Origin: Blasia pusilla
Taxonomy: Eukaryota > Marchantiophyta > Marchantiopsida > Blasiales
DNA length: 64,000 nt
NCBI GenBank assembly: GCA_050084515.1
Contig: CM114272.1
Span: forward strand, 45,260,001 to 45,324,000
Reading direction: 5' to 3'
In this document: positions 33,491 through 47,345 of the stretch, one piece after another
How positions within the stretch are numbered: the stretch's first letter is position 1
Layout: every line of letters begins with the position of its first letter
Notes under the pieces: generated by a model
Seen by the model: the letters and a program-made list of their open reading frames with translations, nothing else
What the model was told of the DNA's origin: nothing
Databases searched by the model: none
Position numbers and translations under genes: made by a program

Positions 33491-35115
33491 CTAGTTGTAT
33501 CCTGAATTCACATGTGGCTATCCTACGTCAACTAGTATAGTGAATTTGTTGTTCATATAATTTTTTGTTTTAATACTAGTTATCAATCTGCCTTGTTAAA
33601 CACCTTTGGAACTAGTAGGTATGTTCATGTGGTAGACTTGCATTCCATTCCATCATGTATTTTTTTTGCTGTTGTCGCAAGATTTTTGTTCAGGTGATGA
33701 GCACATCGACGATACATACCAGACACTTGCTTCAAGTAATGTTGCCACATCAAATGAGCGTCGTAGGAGGCGTCCATCTTACAACAAAGAAATTAAGTTG
33801 CGAAGTATGAGGGACCCAATCTACTGCACCGACATTGTACCTATCAGCCTATTTGAGGCAGCCATAAAAAACACGGGCATTGTGAGCGGCACAATGAAAT
33901 TTTGCGCACAATCATGAAGTCTCTACCTGCAAATGATAACTATAACTTTGATAGCATTTTAAATCTTCAAAGGCAGGTTAAGGTAATTCAGAGTAGCATA
34001 TCTGGGCTTTTGCAACTTTTTATTCGCAAATATGAGAAGGATAGTGAACTACACGGCTGCATTCTTGCTTTGCAAACCTTATGCATCACAAAGTAGTTCC
34101 TAGTTTTACATTAAACACTATTCACTGCTTACAATGTCATTTGGCATTGCCCATTGTAGTGTTTTTGAGGTGGTTATGTGAGTCTCAGTTGTACCAAAAG
34201 ATCTCATGGGTAGTCTCTATGTGGTTAACCTGTTTTTCACTAATGGACACGAAGGTTTTTTTTACTTGCTATACATGTCTACATCAAACCTACTGTATTT
34301 TTAACTATTGTGGAAACTCTATCAGACATCAATATAAAGCCGTTGATTGAATTTACTCCCACAATTCATGCATATGATACTTGTGTGATGTCTGCAAATA
34401 ATTTGTATTGTGTCTGTAACACTTTTACGTATCACGGCTAGCTTATAATGCCTTAACTCTTTCTGTATGACCAACTATTGTCTACATACGTTCGACTATA
34501 TTTCCTCTTGGATGCAACAATTTTGTCTTGTATTGTACCTTTTGTATTAACATGTGTTGTTTATATTGGGTTCTACTTTCTATCCTTCTAGGCTACAACA
34601 ATTTTTCAGTGGTTGCCAGACTTGTGCTTACACTATGTCATAGCTTACATAGTCTGATGGTTCTTGTTTTTTTATTGTTGTTACATAATTGTTGCACCTT
34701 AGTCCAGCCATATACACCTTTGTGAACTAGCCATTACAATTATCTATTTGGACCCACACCCCTTATTGTCGTGCATAACATTGCATATATTTCTCACTGA
34801 TTTAACATTTACTCTCCGATCACATCCAAAAATGACACTTTACACATATTTTTAAAAAGGAATACTTTTTCTTGTGAGGGTCTATAATAAATGTGTTTTA
34901 CAAATTCAAATATCTTGTTGCTTACAATTCGGGTACTTGAGCTGTTTCAATTGCACAATTCAAACACCTCCTTCTCAGTGCCTACAGCTACTTGTAAGAA
35001 GCCGACATATAGTAACTTCTTTCAAATTTGGTATGCTTACCTCGAAAAATAAAACCATGAACATTTGTTCATGTCAAGTTTTCCAAAACACCTTCTACTT
35101 CATCAAACTTCATGG
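33491..35115. other. Decayed or unknown DNA; short frames 33666-34096
   Basis: Two adjoining forward frames (33666-33917, 33902-34096) encode a basic stretch (N-E-R-R-R-R-R-P-S-Y) and a helical piece (L-Q-R-Q-V-K-V-I-Q-S-S-I). They might be one broken gene fragment, but no family is recognised. The rest is T-rich with no coding signal. Confidence 0.3.
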
Positions 35116-35208
35116 CCACACAACCACTCAATAGCGGTTTCCGATATCAGCCATGTCCACCTAGTGGACATGGCTGATATCGGAAACCGCTATTGAGTGG
35201 TTGTGTGG
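35116..35208. repeat. Perfect palindrome, 45-bp arms, 3-base loop
   Basis: Arms 35116-35160 and 35164-35208 are exact reverse complements around the loop CTA. As RNA or single-stranded DNA it would form a 45-bp hairpin. No flanking duplication was recognised. Confidence 0.95.
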
Positions 35209-35423
35209 ATTTAAAAATGTGATCTATTCCTATTTCAATAGAGATTCCTAGTATCCAATTTTCTTCCGGTGGACCAAATTTTTGTCCAACCCATAATAGG
35301 TTTTCCATATGTTTACTCACCAAATTAACATAAAGTCCTACTAAAACTTTTACTAACCTTTACAAACTCCCATTACAACCCCTATTGATCCCTTTTACTC
35401 TCTTAAAACTACTAGCATTTATG

Positions 35424-35845
35424 TTATTATGGGAGAGTGCCTTCTTGATTTGCAAATACCTCTATGCTTGACACATGGCAACTGGACAGCAAGAAAATGT
35501 TTCACATGCTACGAGCAACAACAAAAAAATTGAATTTATGTGGAGCATCATTAATCTCTTCCCTTTGTAGGCTATACACTAGCTCTTCAAACACTTTTTT
35601 CTTTCTCATGTATCATTTGGGCACCTTATCTGTATTATTATGGGAGAGTGCCTTCTTGATTTGCAAACACCTCTTTTTCTTGATACGTGACAACTGGGCA
35701 ACAAGAAAATGTTTCACATGCTATAGGCAGCCAGAAATTTTTTTAATGTGCAACATCATTAATCTCTTCCCTTCATAGGCTATATACTAGTTCTTCAAAT
35801 ACTTTTTTATTTCCCATGCATCGCACGAGCAACTTATTAGCATAT
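35424..35845 (+). mobile_element. Two tandem ~211-bp Helitron-like mini-elements
   Basis: Two units of about 211 bp in direct repeat (35424-35634 and 35635-35845). Each begins TTATTATGGGAGAGTGCC, resembling plant Helitron 5' ends. The second unit ends CATGCATCGCACGAGC then CTTATTAG, resembling the hairpin plus CTRR-like 3' end of plant Helitrons. There is no coding capacity. A related start occurs at 63364. Confidence 0.55.
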
Positions 35846-35948
35846 ATTATTAGCGATGATTTTTCATGGTCGGTAACCCTTTAGTGAAAATAGCTTTAGC
35901 GGAGGAGTGAGTTTGTTTTACTTCGATCACATACACGGTTGAAAATCA

Positions 35949-36010
35949 TCTATACTATTATGGGAGTGCCATCTCATGACGGAAACACCCGAGCGACTGA
36001 CACATGGCAT
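35949..36010 (+). mobile_element. Helitron-like 5' terminus
   Basis: TCTATACTATTATGGGAG preceded by A, which matches the TC start and A/T insertion context of plant Helitrons and the ends of the units at 35424 and 35635. A 3' partner was not found downstream. Confidence 0.45.
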
Positions 36011-36368
36011 TTTTGCCCAACTGCAAAGGAGCATTTATGGACAATCTGACATGTGATTTTCACAATTCTTTAAATGTTGGATGGGATTTTTTAGAGCCGT
36101 TGGATGGAGGTCCTTAGGGTTTTTTTGCATATGCCATGATAACGGTTTTTTTTAGTCATTCATTTTTTTTTTGTACTTGAAGCTATGGACATTTAGATCT
36201 GCTCCATGATAGAGGTCTGTTGACTCAATGGCCCTCTTGCTACTCGAAGAGGTATCACGACTTACAAGACCCTGCAGAGTAAAAGTATTTGTGTTACAAA
36301 CAAATTTAGAACCTCCAAACTCATATTGTGCACATTGCTCAAGTAGCATCAGGTCTTTGCTCATTTTT

Positions 36369-36508
36369 GTTTCATTTACTCATGCAACGACATATTACAA
36401 GCCATTCAAGCTTAGGCTACTGTTGAGATTCAGAGCTTTATTGGCATACATTTCATTTATTCATGCAAGGAAATTATACAAGCCATTCAGGCTTAAGCTA
36501 CTGCTGAG
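36369..36508. repeat. Imperfect ~82-bp-period direct repeat
   Basis: TTTCATTTA.TCATGCAA ... CAAGCCATTCA.GCTTA.GCTACTG.TGAG occurs at 36369-36427 and 36451-36508. Confidence 0.8.
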
Positions 36509-36559
36509 TCTCTTTGAGTTTCACTTTGGGTCCTTCACGAGGATACTAATGTAGTTTTC

Positions 36560-38004
36560 AAATCTCCCACTCCATCTATAGAGATCTTCCACTCTTGGTT
36601 CAGCTCCCTCAACAACTCCCACTCTTTGTTATGCTCCTTCAGCATCTCCTGATTAGACCATTAGAAAGTGCCTCCTGATTCTCCAAGTGTTGCATCACTT
36701 TCCATCTCTGACCGCTCCTGTCCCAGGTGCGGCTCCAGGTTCAAGTTCAACTCCCAACCTGCAAGCACCCTCAACACACAATCACAGAATAGATCGAAGC
36801 AAAACAACGACCGGAATGGCAACGAGAATAGCTACGATCTTAGTAGTGAGTTCACGACTATACAAATGTCAAAAAACTAAACCTAAAGCCGTAACACATC
36901 CCAAGCCCACTTACAAGAGCCCTAAACTCTGAACCCCCACACCCCACCTTCGACATTTTGGGAGCTACAAGCCTGATATCTGTGGCTTAACCCAAAGCAA
37001 TGGGAAAAAGCAAAACAAACAACTCGACCAGCAACATTTGACCAATTAGAAATCATGAGACAAGCCAGTTAGAAACCTCCTCACACTTTTGCATAGAACT
37101 AAGCATTTTTTCAAGCATGGATTAAGTATAGAAAGTGCGAAGGAAAACTCAAGGAAGAAGGCAGACGTTGTAGTCTCCACAAAATATGGAGATACTATCC
37201 AACAGTAAACCAGGAAGCGAGTGGGCGGGTCTAAGGACCAAAAAACCAAGGCATGAGTGGGCGGGACCTGGTACAAGTTGGGCAGTAAAAGAACTCCGTG
37301 ATCCTATGGCCCTCTAAGCAAAGAGGAGGGTCGAGAAATCATTCCTTCAGATTGGAGAGTCCGAGTAGAGAGGTCAGATTGAGCTCAAGCCCGCGCCATC
37401 AGAGAGAAGAATGTCAATCAGCAAAGCAGAGCGTCGGGCGGGATGACTCACATCCAACAACGTGAGCCATAAGGAGACAGAGGCGTAATGAAAAGTAGTG
37501 CAACGCTTGAGCGTGATCAAGCAGAGAGCAATTGTAGAGAGCGCCGCTTGAGCATGATCGAGCAAAATTGTGAAGTGCGAGTGAGAGCAAAGAAGGGACC
37601 GTAGCATTGCCAGATTTCGAACGGATGAGTGAGGGGAAAGGGGTAGGGAGACAAAAGGGGAAGGGGGTCGGAGACACAAAGGGCATGCAACAACGGTGGA
37701 GTCGCTGCCATGGTGGTCTCTGTTGTTTAATGTTGATCCAACGGTGAGTTACATCTGGCCATTGGATGTAGATCTAATAGATATTGGCGGTTAGGGATAG
37801 GTTTGTGCAACCAAACCTGCCCTTAAAAAATAAAATCAGAAATTCCCCTCTTTTCTCCATTTTTTTCTCTTTTCTTTGTTTTTGCTATTTTTATCTCTTT
37901 TAACTCTTTTTTTTTTCTTTTTTATATTTTCTTTTCCTACTTCTTATTTCTTTTTTAAATTTCCAACTACAAAAAATTTGCCCGAAAAATTTCCTCACCT
38001 CCAA

Positions 38005-38005
<1 letters not shown>
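36560..38005. other. No gene recognised
   Basis: Short frames on both strands, none with a recognisable domain. 37830-37980 is pyrimidine-rich low-complexity DNA leading into a (CT)n tract. Confidence 0.4.

Positions 38006-38007
<2 letters not shown>

Positions 38008-38047
<40 letters not shown>
38008..38047. repeat. (CT)n microsatellite, left of LINE copy 2
   Basis: About 20 CT units followed by (CACT)n-like units to about 38080, then LINE sequence. Confidence 0.95.
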
Positions 38048-38051
<4 letters not shown>

Positions 38052-38087
38052 ACTCACTCACTCACTCTCACTCACTCATCATCATCA

Positions 38088-39495
<1,408 letters not shown>

Positions 39496-39499
39496 ACAA

Positions 39500-40998
39500 G
39501 GCTATGACTAGAAATAAACTGGACAACCTCCACAACACGCACACCACCACACCACATTGGAATCACGATGAATCAATCCACAAAACTAAATTGGTGCCAT
39601 AGATGAGAGGGAAGAGTGTCACAGCAGGGAATGATTGTCGCACGTCCCTGGAAGTGAGAGACTCAGAGAAATGGGGGGATCCGTGCTGGAATTGGAGGCT
39701 TCCTGGGGAGATTGCTGGAATTGCTTAGTGACGACGCTAGACATGGAGGCACTGAAGCAAGAAAAGGCAGAGGGGCGGGGTACATGCCTGAATACTTGAG
39801 ATGTGAGCACAATATTGGGATCGCTGTGCTCGGAACAGGATGGAGAGATAGGGGCAAAATTGAGCTTCTTCACTTGAGCTCAGTGGGAAGTGAGAGAACT
39901 GCCACATATAGAACCCGAATCGAGGAAGGAGTTTCCCTTGTTGGAGTGCTACTACGCTAAGCCTGAGCTCTCGAGATCGATGGCCCTCTACTTTCTAGCA
40001 TCAATGCTGCTAGTGAGATCGTCCTTGTCACCAATTCTACAAGAAAACATTCCTAGTCATGCACATCCGACCTTCTATAACAGACCTCCACCGAAAAACT
40101 CTCTGGTTTACAACCGAGTAGACACAACTAAAGACATGCCTACATAGGGCAAATTTGATCCTTCCCGGAAGATTTACCTTGAAATAATCAAGCTTCCTCT
40201 CTTTGGCTGATGCTTCCTCCAGTTCTCTCACCAGTTTGTGACCGAGTTGTGCTCCAATTTATGGTCGGAATCTTCGGCTGATGCTTCCTCCAGTTCTCTC
40301 GCCACTTCCTTTGACAGCTTCCTCCAGTCCTCTCGCCACTTCCTTCGACAACATTGTTGAGCTCCGAGTTAGAGAGCAGACTTATTTGCCATCCTAAAGC
40401 GAGTTACTACGGCTAGTTAGTGCCAAAAGTTTCATAATGTGAGTAGAGATGTGCCAAGTGTGGGATGCAAATCAAAAGACATCTCCCCTCGTTCAAAAAT
40501 AAGGCAGGCTTCTCCCCTCGTTCAAATTGATGGCCCGGAATAAAATCTCATTCAAATCTCTTTTTCTTACCAGATGACATTTGAGACGGCCACTCGTAGA
40601 GGGCTTCACTTATTTGGGAAGGGGGAGTTACCAAAAGAAGTAACCCCCCTCCTAGCATTAGAGTATACATAGGTACGTGGGCTGAGCAGAAAGCGAAGAA
40701 GTTATTGTTGCCTACAAATAGGTGCCGTAACGACGCCGCGGTGACCGAGGAGGAAGGCCAGGCTTTCATGCGGGCGGCGGAAGAGAAGATTGCTATGCGT
40801 AGTAAGAGCGCGACTGGCGTGAAATGCGTGCACCTCCAAAGACATCCATCACTGTAAGTAGACCGAATCGAGTTTGGGCCGACGCGGAGGTGGGCTGGAG
40901 AGGGAGATGGAGGGGAGAGCGAGAGAGCGCGATGGAGATTGGAGAAAATAAGGAGATTTTAAGATAGTCTGAATCGAGTTTGTCGCGCACAGAGAATT
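39500..40998. other. Intergenic DNA upstream of the DNAJC17-like gene
   Basis: No convincing gene. A small repeated block (GGCTGATGCTTCCTCCAGTT) occurs at about 40206 and 40274. The promoter of the downstream gene should lie in its last few hundred bases; no TATA box stands out. Confidence 0.35.

Positions 40999-41026
<28 letters not shown>
40999..41026. repeat. (AG)n microsatellite abutting the DNAJC17-like start codon
   Basis: About 14 AG units ending immediately before the ATG at 41027, so they lie in the presumed 5' untranslated region. Confidence 0.9.
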
Positions 41027-41033
<7 letters not shown>

Positions 41034-42524
41034 CGGAAGGGGAAGAGGATTTGTATGTAGTTCTGGGCATAGAAGGAGGAGGGCCTGAAGTGTCACAGCT
41101 CGAGGTGCGCAAAGCATATCGTACGAGGGCACTACTCTGCCATCCCGACAAGCGCCGCAAGGATGCTGCCGCTGCAGGTGTGAATTTCTCTCCCTTGTTT
41201 TCCTTCCCCTTGTGGTAGCCTATTTCTTAGGTTTCGTCTTGTTATGTAGCACTTGCTTCGTAGTTTGCAATCTACTGTGAAGGCGAACGACGGTGAAATC
41301 CTCGGGTTTAGTGTGGACTTAGTTAAGATTCCTACAGACGTCATGACAGCCGCCAACTCGCCGCATTCTTGGAGATAAGTTACATTTTTCAATTCATCGC
41401 TCGATGCCGCTCGATGCACGCTTGCGTGTTAGGGGAGTGGATTTCTCAACTGCTTGTAATTTGGATTTTGGCAGCGCTCGAATTCGATAAGCTGCAGAAA
41501 GCGTATGAAGTACTTGGCGATGAGCAGGGTCGGAAGGCCTATAATGAGCTCTGGCGGTTGCGCCGAAGTCGTCTGGATAAGGAAAGAAAAATGAGCCACA
41601 AGCGTCAAAAGATGATGCAGGATTTACGCGACAGGGAGCGGGCATTTGAGATTCAAAAGAACGAGAAACGCGAGGAAGAAGAAGCGTCGAAGCGCTTGAA
41701 GGCTGAAATAGCCCGAATCCGTGCCATGCGTGCCAAGAAGGGTGACACGGGCGGATTACATTTCTCGTTGGGCCGGGAATCAAATGGACAGCCCCCAACA
41801 CAGGGATCTGCAAAGCCTCAGGCCTCGGGTCTCACTCCTGCTCAAGTTTCCGAAATGGAGAAGACTCTCAAGGCATCTTGGACCTGTGAAGAGGGTGGTG
41901 GGGGTGGATATACAGCTTCTAGGTTAAACGAGATTTTTGAGGAATTTGGAACCGTAGAAGACGTAGTTATACGACAGAGTAAGTCCAGGAAAAAAGGTTC
42001 CGCGCTGGTGGTTATGGGCTCCAAGGAAGCTGCAGTAGCAGCAACACAAAGGCAGAGTGGAGATCTTGCCAATCCATTGCTGGTTGTCCCTGTATTTGCT
42101 TCAGGGAAAATGTCAGCAGATTCGGTCAGTGCTCAGGCAACACCTGTTCATGAGACTAAGGTGAATCCCGTGGTTGGGTCAGGTTATCACTCCTATGAAG
42201 GTGATATACTACAAAAAATGCGAGTGGTACGTTTCTGTCTCTGGACCGTTAGGACATTTTAATTTCTAGAGTGTGCTCTTATGTTATTGCGTATGTTTAT
42301 CCCACTTCTCGATTGTTATATGCTTTTGCAGCAATGAGACTGAGAGAAAGACATATTGGGCCTGCTGCTTCACTGCAATTTTGCTGACTATCATTGCAGT
42401 CAAGCTCGAATCTTCCTCAATTGTAGGTGTTGGGATGACTGATTGGAGATTTTGTTTGACGTAGGCTGCTGAGCGTGCACGGATTATTAAAGAAATGCAA
42501 GAAGCCGATGCAAAGGCTTCTTAA
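41027..42524 (+). CDS. DNAJC17-like J-domain and RRM protein
   Basis: Three exons: 41027-41177, 41475-42226 and 42465-42524, with GT..AG borders and matching phases, give 320 residues. Residues 8-80 form a J domain (D-L-Y-V-V-L-G-I, H-P-D-K at 39-42, A-Y-E-V-L-G-D near 60), which stimulates Hsp70 ATPase. Residues 80-140 are a highly charged coiled-coil-like stretch (K-R-E-E-E-E-A-S-K-R). Residues about 180-262 form an RRM-like domain (L-N-E-I-F-E-E-F-G-T-V-E-D-V-V-I). The C-terminal exon (A-A-E-R-A-R-I-I-K-E-M) matches the family's conserved tail. J domain plus RRM in one protein of this size is the DNAJC17 (Cwc23-related) arrangement, linked to spliceosome function. The ATG follows an (AG)n tract; no in-frame upstream ATG was noticed. 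Confidence 0.93.
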
Positions 42525-45267
42525 ATCTGCAAGCGTGAGATTCTCTGAGTATCAACGTAACACGTGAAGCAATCATCAAGAAGAGTTTGTCAGTTACTGT
42601 GTGATTCTTGTTGATGAGGAACCTTCTTTGGAATTGGGTCCTTCCAAGAGACAATACTGATGCTCTTACGATCTCATTCAACTTCCGGGACAGACTTGTC
42701 CTCATCAAGCAATGCACCGAGGATACACAACACATGTATGTAGGTTCTGATGAAGAAATGAGAGTTAATTTATTGTGCATGGGCGATTCCATGATTGTTA
42801 GTACATTGAAATTATATGAAGTAGAGTATTTGAGGTCCAGAGTTTTGCTAGTTACCTGCTGGTTGTAGCATCCATTATGAAAAGTCACATGTCAGACTTG
42901 ACCTGAAATTTGTATTCCAATGTCGTCAGCCTTGGCCCCTGCGATCTTCTTTCTATTGAAGAGTACAGTTTTAAGCATCACATTCAAGTTGATTAATATC
43001 CTGCAATGCTACTGGTATGTACGATTCTCCCAAGTTTGATTCTGTAAGCAAGGAGTCCTTGTGCACTATGTTCCGGCATGAGAGTTACCGGATTAATATG
43101 GTGTAGGCTAGAACCTTTCACCCACTGGATGCATTGTATTTCCTAAGTTGTCATTGTTTTTTTCTTCCTCTACAAAGCTTGGGCAATGAAACAGTGAACA
43201 GGTAACGATTCTAATTGTTACTGGTCCTTTGGATAAGCAGGTGGGTCTGTAAGGTGCAGGATGCCCAGTGAATGCGCCAGTGTCTTGCCACGACTCACAG
43301 CGTGGACATGCTTAAGGAGCCAAGAAGGCTGGGCATAGCAACTGAGGGCATCGTCTGTACTTTTTCCCAAAAATGTTATAGAGAGGTCCTGAATATTTTC
43401 TGGAGCCTGTGTTGAGTCCCTGGAGATTTTAGTATGCAATTACATAGAGTGACATTGCGGACAGGCTAAGTTCATATTCAGACTAAAATTTCATGAACAT
43501 GTGATCGATATGGAGGAGGGTTCTGTGCTTTGTACAACTCGAAGTCCACCATCTCTGCATAGTGGGAAAGGTAATTATATGCGCAAGACAATAAGCAAGA
43601 CAATAAGAAAGGATGTATAATATGCGATTAAAACATCTCATCGAGATTTTTTTACACCTGAGTCTAGAGACAACCCACACGCCATAATCTGGAGTGCCTT
43701 AGTCACACTAATTGATAGTCCATGTTGTCACTCGATGAAAAGTCTGACCTGGAAGACTAGAAAGCAAGACCTGCCTGTCAATGACGTTTCTAAGGTTTCT
43801 TGTGAACGCTCACAGAACTCTGGAAATTCTCAGAAAGGACTCTCATCTGCTTCAGACCAACGCTCAGAAGCTGAACGAGTATTGTGAATATAACTCGTGC
43901 ACAAGATCTTCTTTGCAGATGAGATATAATGACGGCGCATACTTTTACTTCTCTGTTTCTATGGAGTAAGAATTATAGTAAAAGCAGTTGCGCACGCTAC
44001 TACAAGATTTTCTCATGCTCCTAGTCGAAATCAACACCGACTCAAGGAGCCGGAGATTCCGGTGTTTTCCGCAGGCCCAGCCGTAATCGTTGACTTCAAT
44101 TTTCCAAGATCTGAACACAGCCCGAATCAGCAGTGGTTATCCCCATATGTTGGAGCCGCGGTTCGTCTGCCCTTGTAGAGTGTGTGCCCGGCTAGCCTAC
44201 TATCCCCCATAAAGACGCCAACTTGAAGTTATTTCTCCGCTAAATTTAAGAGAGAAGCATGAGATGTACCCCGAACGGTGTCGAAAGAGACGCACGCTGG
44301 CGTAACTGGAGAGATTGGTGGGCAGGGCAGGGTTCTCAAGATTCAACAACAGAAATGTCAAGCGCCCAAACGAGGCACCGTTAGGGAAGGTAACGCGGAT
44401 TGTACCCAAGAGAAACACACTCGATTAACACGAGACTAGTAGAGGTGATGCAGTGGATAAATATCTGTTGATTGGCCGAACAGCGTAGTTGCCCACGGCA
44501 CAAAAAAAGGATGATAAACACTTTCAATATTGATGATATAGCATTGTCTCTCTTGCCATTGCGACTTCTCGGGCGATAGGAACCATTGAGCTAGCGGGAG
44601 ATGGGAAAAGTTTTGAGTCTTTGACGTTTTGGATGAAGAAATTGCCTAATGGGAGCAGACGGATTCCATTAGATGCTTGGTAGCCATGCTTGCAACCGGA
44701 GACACCTAAGTAGGAGGTTACTTCTCCCATAGCCATATCTCCATACTTGCAACATTAGCATGAAATTAGATCCTAAGATGGCTTTTTATTTCACCTTGGC
44801 CTAGACCTGTTTGGATCAGCAGGAGCCGTGTTTCTATTTTCATGGGTTTTCCATCTTTTGGTGTACGGTTTTGTCTCTTCACCAGATCGTGGTCATCTGC
44901 CAGTGTCTTCTTGTTTCCGGTTTTTCATGTGCTCTTCCCCTGAAATATTAGTTAGACGGCCTACGTGAGAGCTGTGAAACAGTCCGAAGGTTCAGGTAAA
45001 AGGAAGAGAAAGAAGTGCATGTTTCCGTGAGCGCTGCCAGATCTTCCTGCGCTTTACTCTTGCATTATTACAGACGCATAGCTACGTGAGGGTGGTTAAA
45101 GAGTCCGAAGCTGTTGGTGGAAGGGAAGGAAAGGAATGAAACTGTTCGTGATCCGGTGAAGTGCGTCTTGTGTGACGCGTAGCTTCATTCGTGAGGCAAT
45201 TACGGTTGTGGAGAACCCTTGAGAGAGGGGACTCGTGTCCACTGTTGCCCCCAACAGCGCGGTAAGT
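42525..45267. other. 3' flank and intergenic DNA
   Basis: Probably includes the DNAJC17-like 3' untranslated region. Reverse-strand frames at 44200-44418 and 44524-44736 lack recognisable domains. No RNA gene was seen. Confidence 0.35.
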
Positions 45268-47345
45268 ATGGCGGACATGAGGCACAGGCGCATTGCAGGT
45301 TTCGAATATGGAGGCGAGATTGGGATTGAAGAGTTAATGCCAAGGCCGCCACCCCCACCCCACAAATGGAGGCGAGCTGTGGAGAATGCTCTGTGGTTGG
45401 CGGCCTCGGCTTTCATCCTGTACTATGGCGATTCCCACTCCAACTTCTTCTCGGTTCTCGCCTCCAATCCGCGAATTATTCGGTATGGCCTTCTCATCCC
45501 GGCGAAATGTGCGACGATCGGAGCAATGTACTAGATGCTTTCTAGTTCATGACGTTCGGATGCCCTGGAGCTTGCAGACTTGACAGTGTGGGTTGAAATT
45601 AGGTCCCAGTAATATGTTCAATTTGAACTGCGGATGCCGTCTGTTTCGGGTTTAGTGTTTATGAGCTCGATAGTGATAGGTGTTCAAGCTCGTTTTTTGG
45701 TTTCACTTGAGCGAGCTGAAATGCAGCACAGTTGTGAGATTCTCAATTGAATCGAGAGCGGAGGAGTAATGTTTGATGGAGGGCAAGTATTTTGCTTCGA
45801 TCTTTCGAGCTCGGTGGGCGGAGAATCGAACGTCCTGTAACTAGAGTTGTTCAGGTCTGCGAGGATGGTTGAAGAGCAAGGGAGATGGTCTGATGCTCTG
45901 AGAGCACACACTAGATTGCCATTCTAGCAAAGTTCCCACGACACTAGCACTGGCATATGGACAGTCTACTCAACCACGCAGTAGTGCTGGGCAGATCATG
46001 GAATGAGCAGAAGATCAAGGCGGTATGGCAGTAGCAAACCAAGATAGTTTGCGCAAGTGGGCATGTTTTAGCTGCAGATTTTGAGCTTCTGAAAGAGATG
46101 GCAACCTCCCATGCATCTTGGGCAGGGCTAGATTGGTATCACCCTTGATGATCGCCAAGTTCTTATTGAACTGGTGTAGCAGCCCTAAAGGTGAACTTAG
46201 GTGATGAAAACAACTAAAGAAGGGAATCGATGATTAGAATCTGACGCTTGAGCTCGGTTGGAGTAAAGTATTTCTTTTATGGATTATTGCAGGCGAACCT
46301 TTTATGTGGGATTGTTGTGTGTGGGTATCAATACCCTCATATTCTTGTATCTGGCTGTTTGGGTCCGGCACATAATGAAGTCAAATGAGAAATGGGAGGT
46401 CGTTGCCCCTGGAGCTGTTCCGACAGCTACAATTCTAGGGGTGGCTGCTTTCTTGATGTAAATTCTTCAACCTATATACATCCTCAGTGGTTTTGGCGTA
46501 TTTTCCGAGTCTCGCATCAAGTAGAGCTTGACGATGGAGTGTTTCTGGAACAACTTCTTTAGCCGTGTATGCTTTGAAAAATTCGAATGACTGTGATTAG
46601 GATACACAGTACGACAATGCCGGCCTAATTGGTGATTTCTGGTGTAGGTTTATGTTTGCCTTCTGGCCTGTCTGGGGTTTCCTAACCCTTCCCCTACTGG
46701 TAAGTGTATAATTTGCTCCTACTCTATCTGACTGAGATTCTTTGTACTGCACATGCTCTTTTTCTTTTTGTGTGGATATGTCAAAGTGTGAGGGCAGTCG
46801 TTGGGTCTAGTTGAGACTGTCCTTGCCATAAAGTGAATTGGATTGAAGAGGGAGCATTTTGTCTTCTTCAATGTGGATTGACAATGGACACAGATAAGGC
46901 TTGGTGGTCCTACTTGTGAGTGCTAAGATTAGGATATGAAGCTCTTTGCTGCCAAGATGGACTTGTAGTCGACAAAACCAGATCTTGCTTTGTTCAACTG
47001 TTTATGGACCATTATACTGGCAATTTTTGTTGGGGATATTCAAACCAATGCCTTTTCAAATTGGATGGGAATGTTTATTTACATCTGATGCTGTAGAGGA
47101 TGCTGCAAAGGCTCTACTTGAAACACTTCGCTCATTTTAGTCACTTCAGAGATGGGAATGGGTGGGTCAGTCGCAACATAACTTCAAAAGAAATCCTGGA
47201 CTCCTAGTTGCTCAGGTGGTTACGATAAAACTGATGGCATCTTCCAAAATGTTTGCAGGTGACATTATTCATGGCATTTGTCACAATTTCCCCTTACCTT
47301 CCACCATATACAAAAACAAAGGTCGATGGAACTCGAGTAGATTAA
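45268..47345 (+). CDS. TMEM128-like four-helix membrane protein
   Basis: Four exons (45268-45482, 46293-46457, 46648-46699, 47259-47345), all with GT..AG borders and compatible phases, give 172 residues. The N-terminus is cytosolic-looking with a Pro run (P-R-P-P-P-P-P-H). Predicted membrane segments lie at about 38-54, 76-98, 113-130 and 134-156. The third exon encodes M-F-A-F-W-P-V-W-G-F-L-T-L, the most characteristic block of the TMEM128 family, and the last exon F-V-T-I-S-P-Y-L-P-P. Length fits the family (about 165 residues). TMEM128 proteins are small endomembrane proteins of unknown biochemical role. The ATG at 45268 (M-A-D-M-R-H-R-R) is chosen because the longer frame upstream starts with GTG only. 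Confidence 0.88.

Noticed and set aside
45235-45267. Longer N-terminus for the TMEM128-like protein
   Set aside because: The upstream codon is GTG; the first ATG is at 45268.
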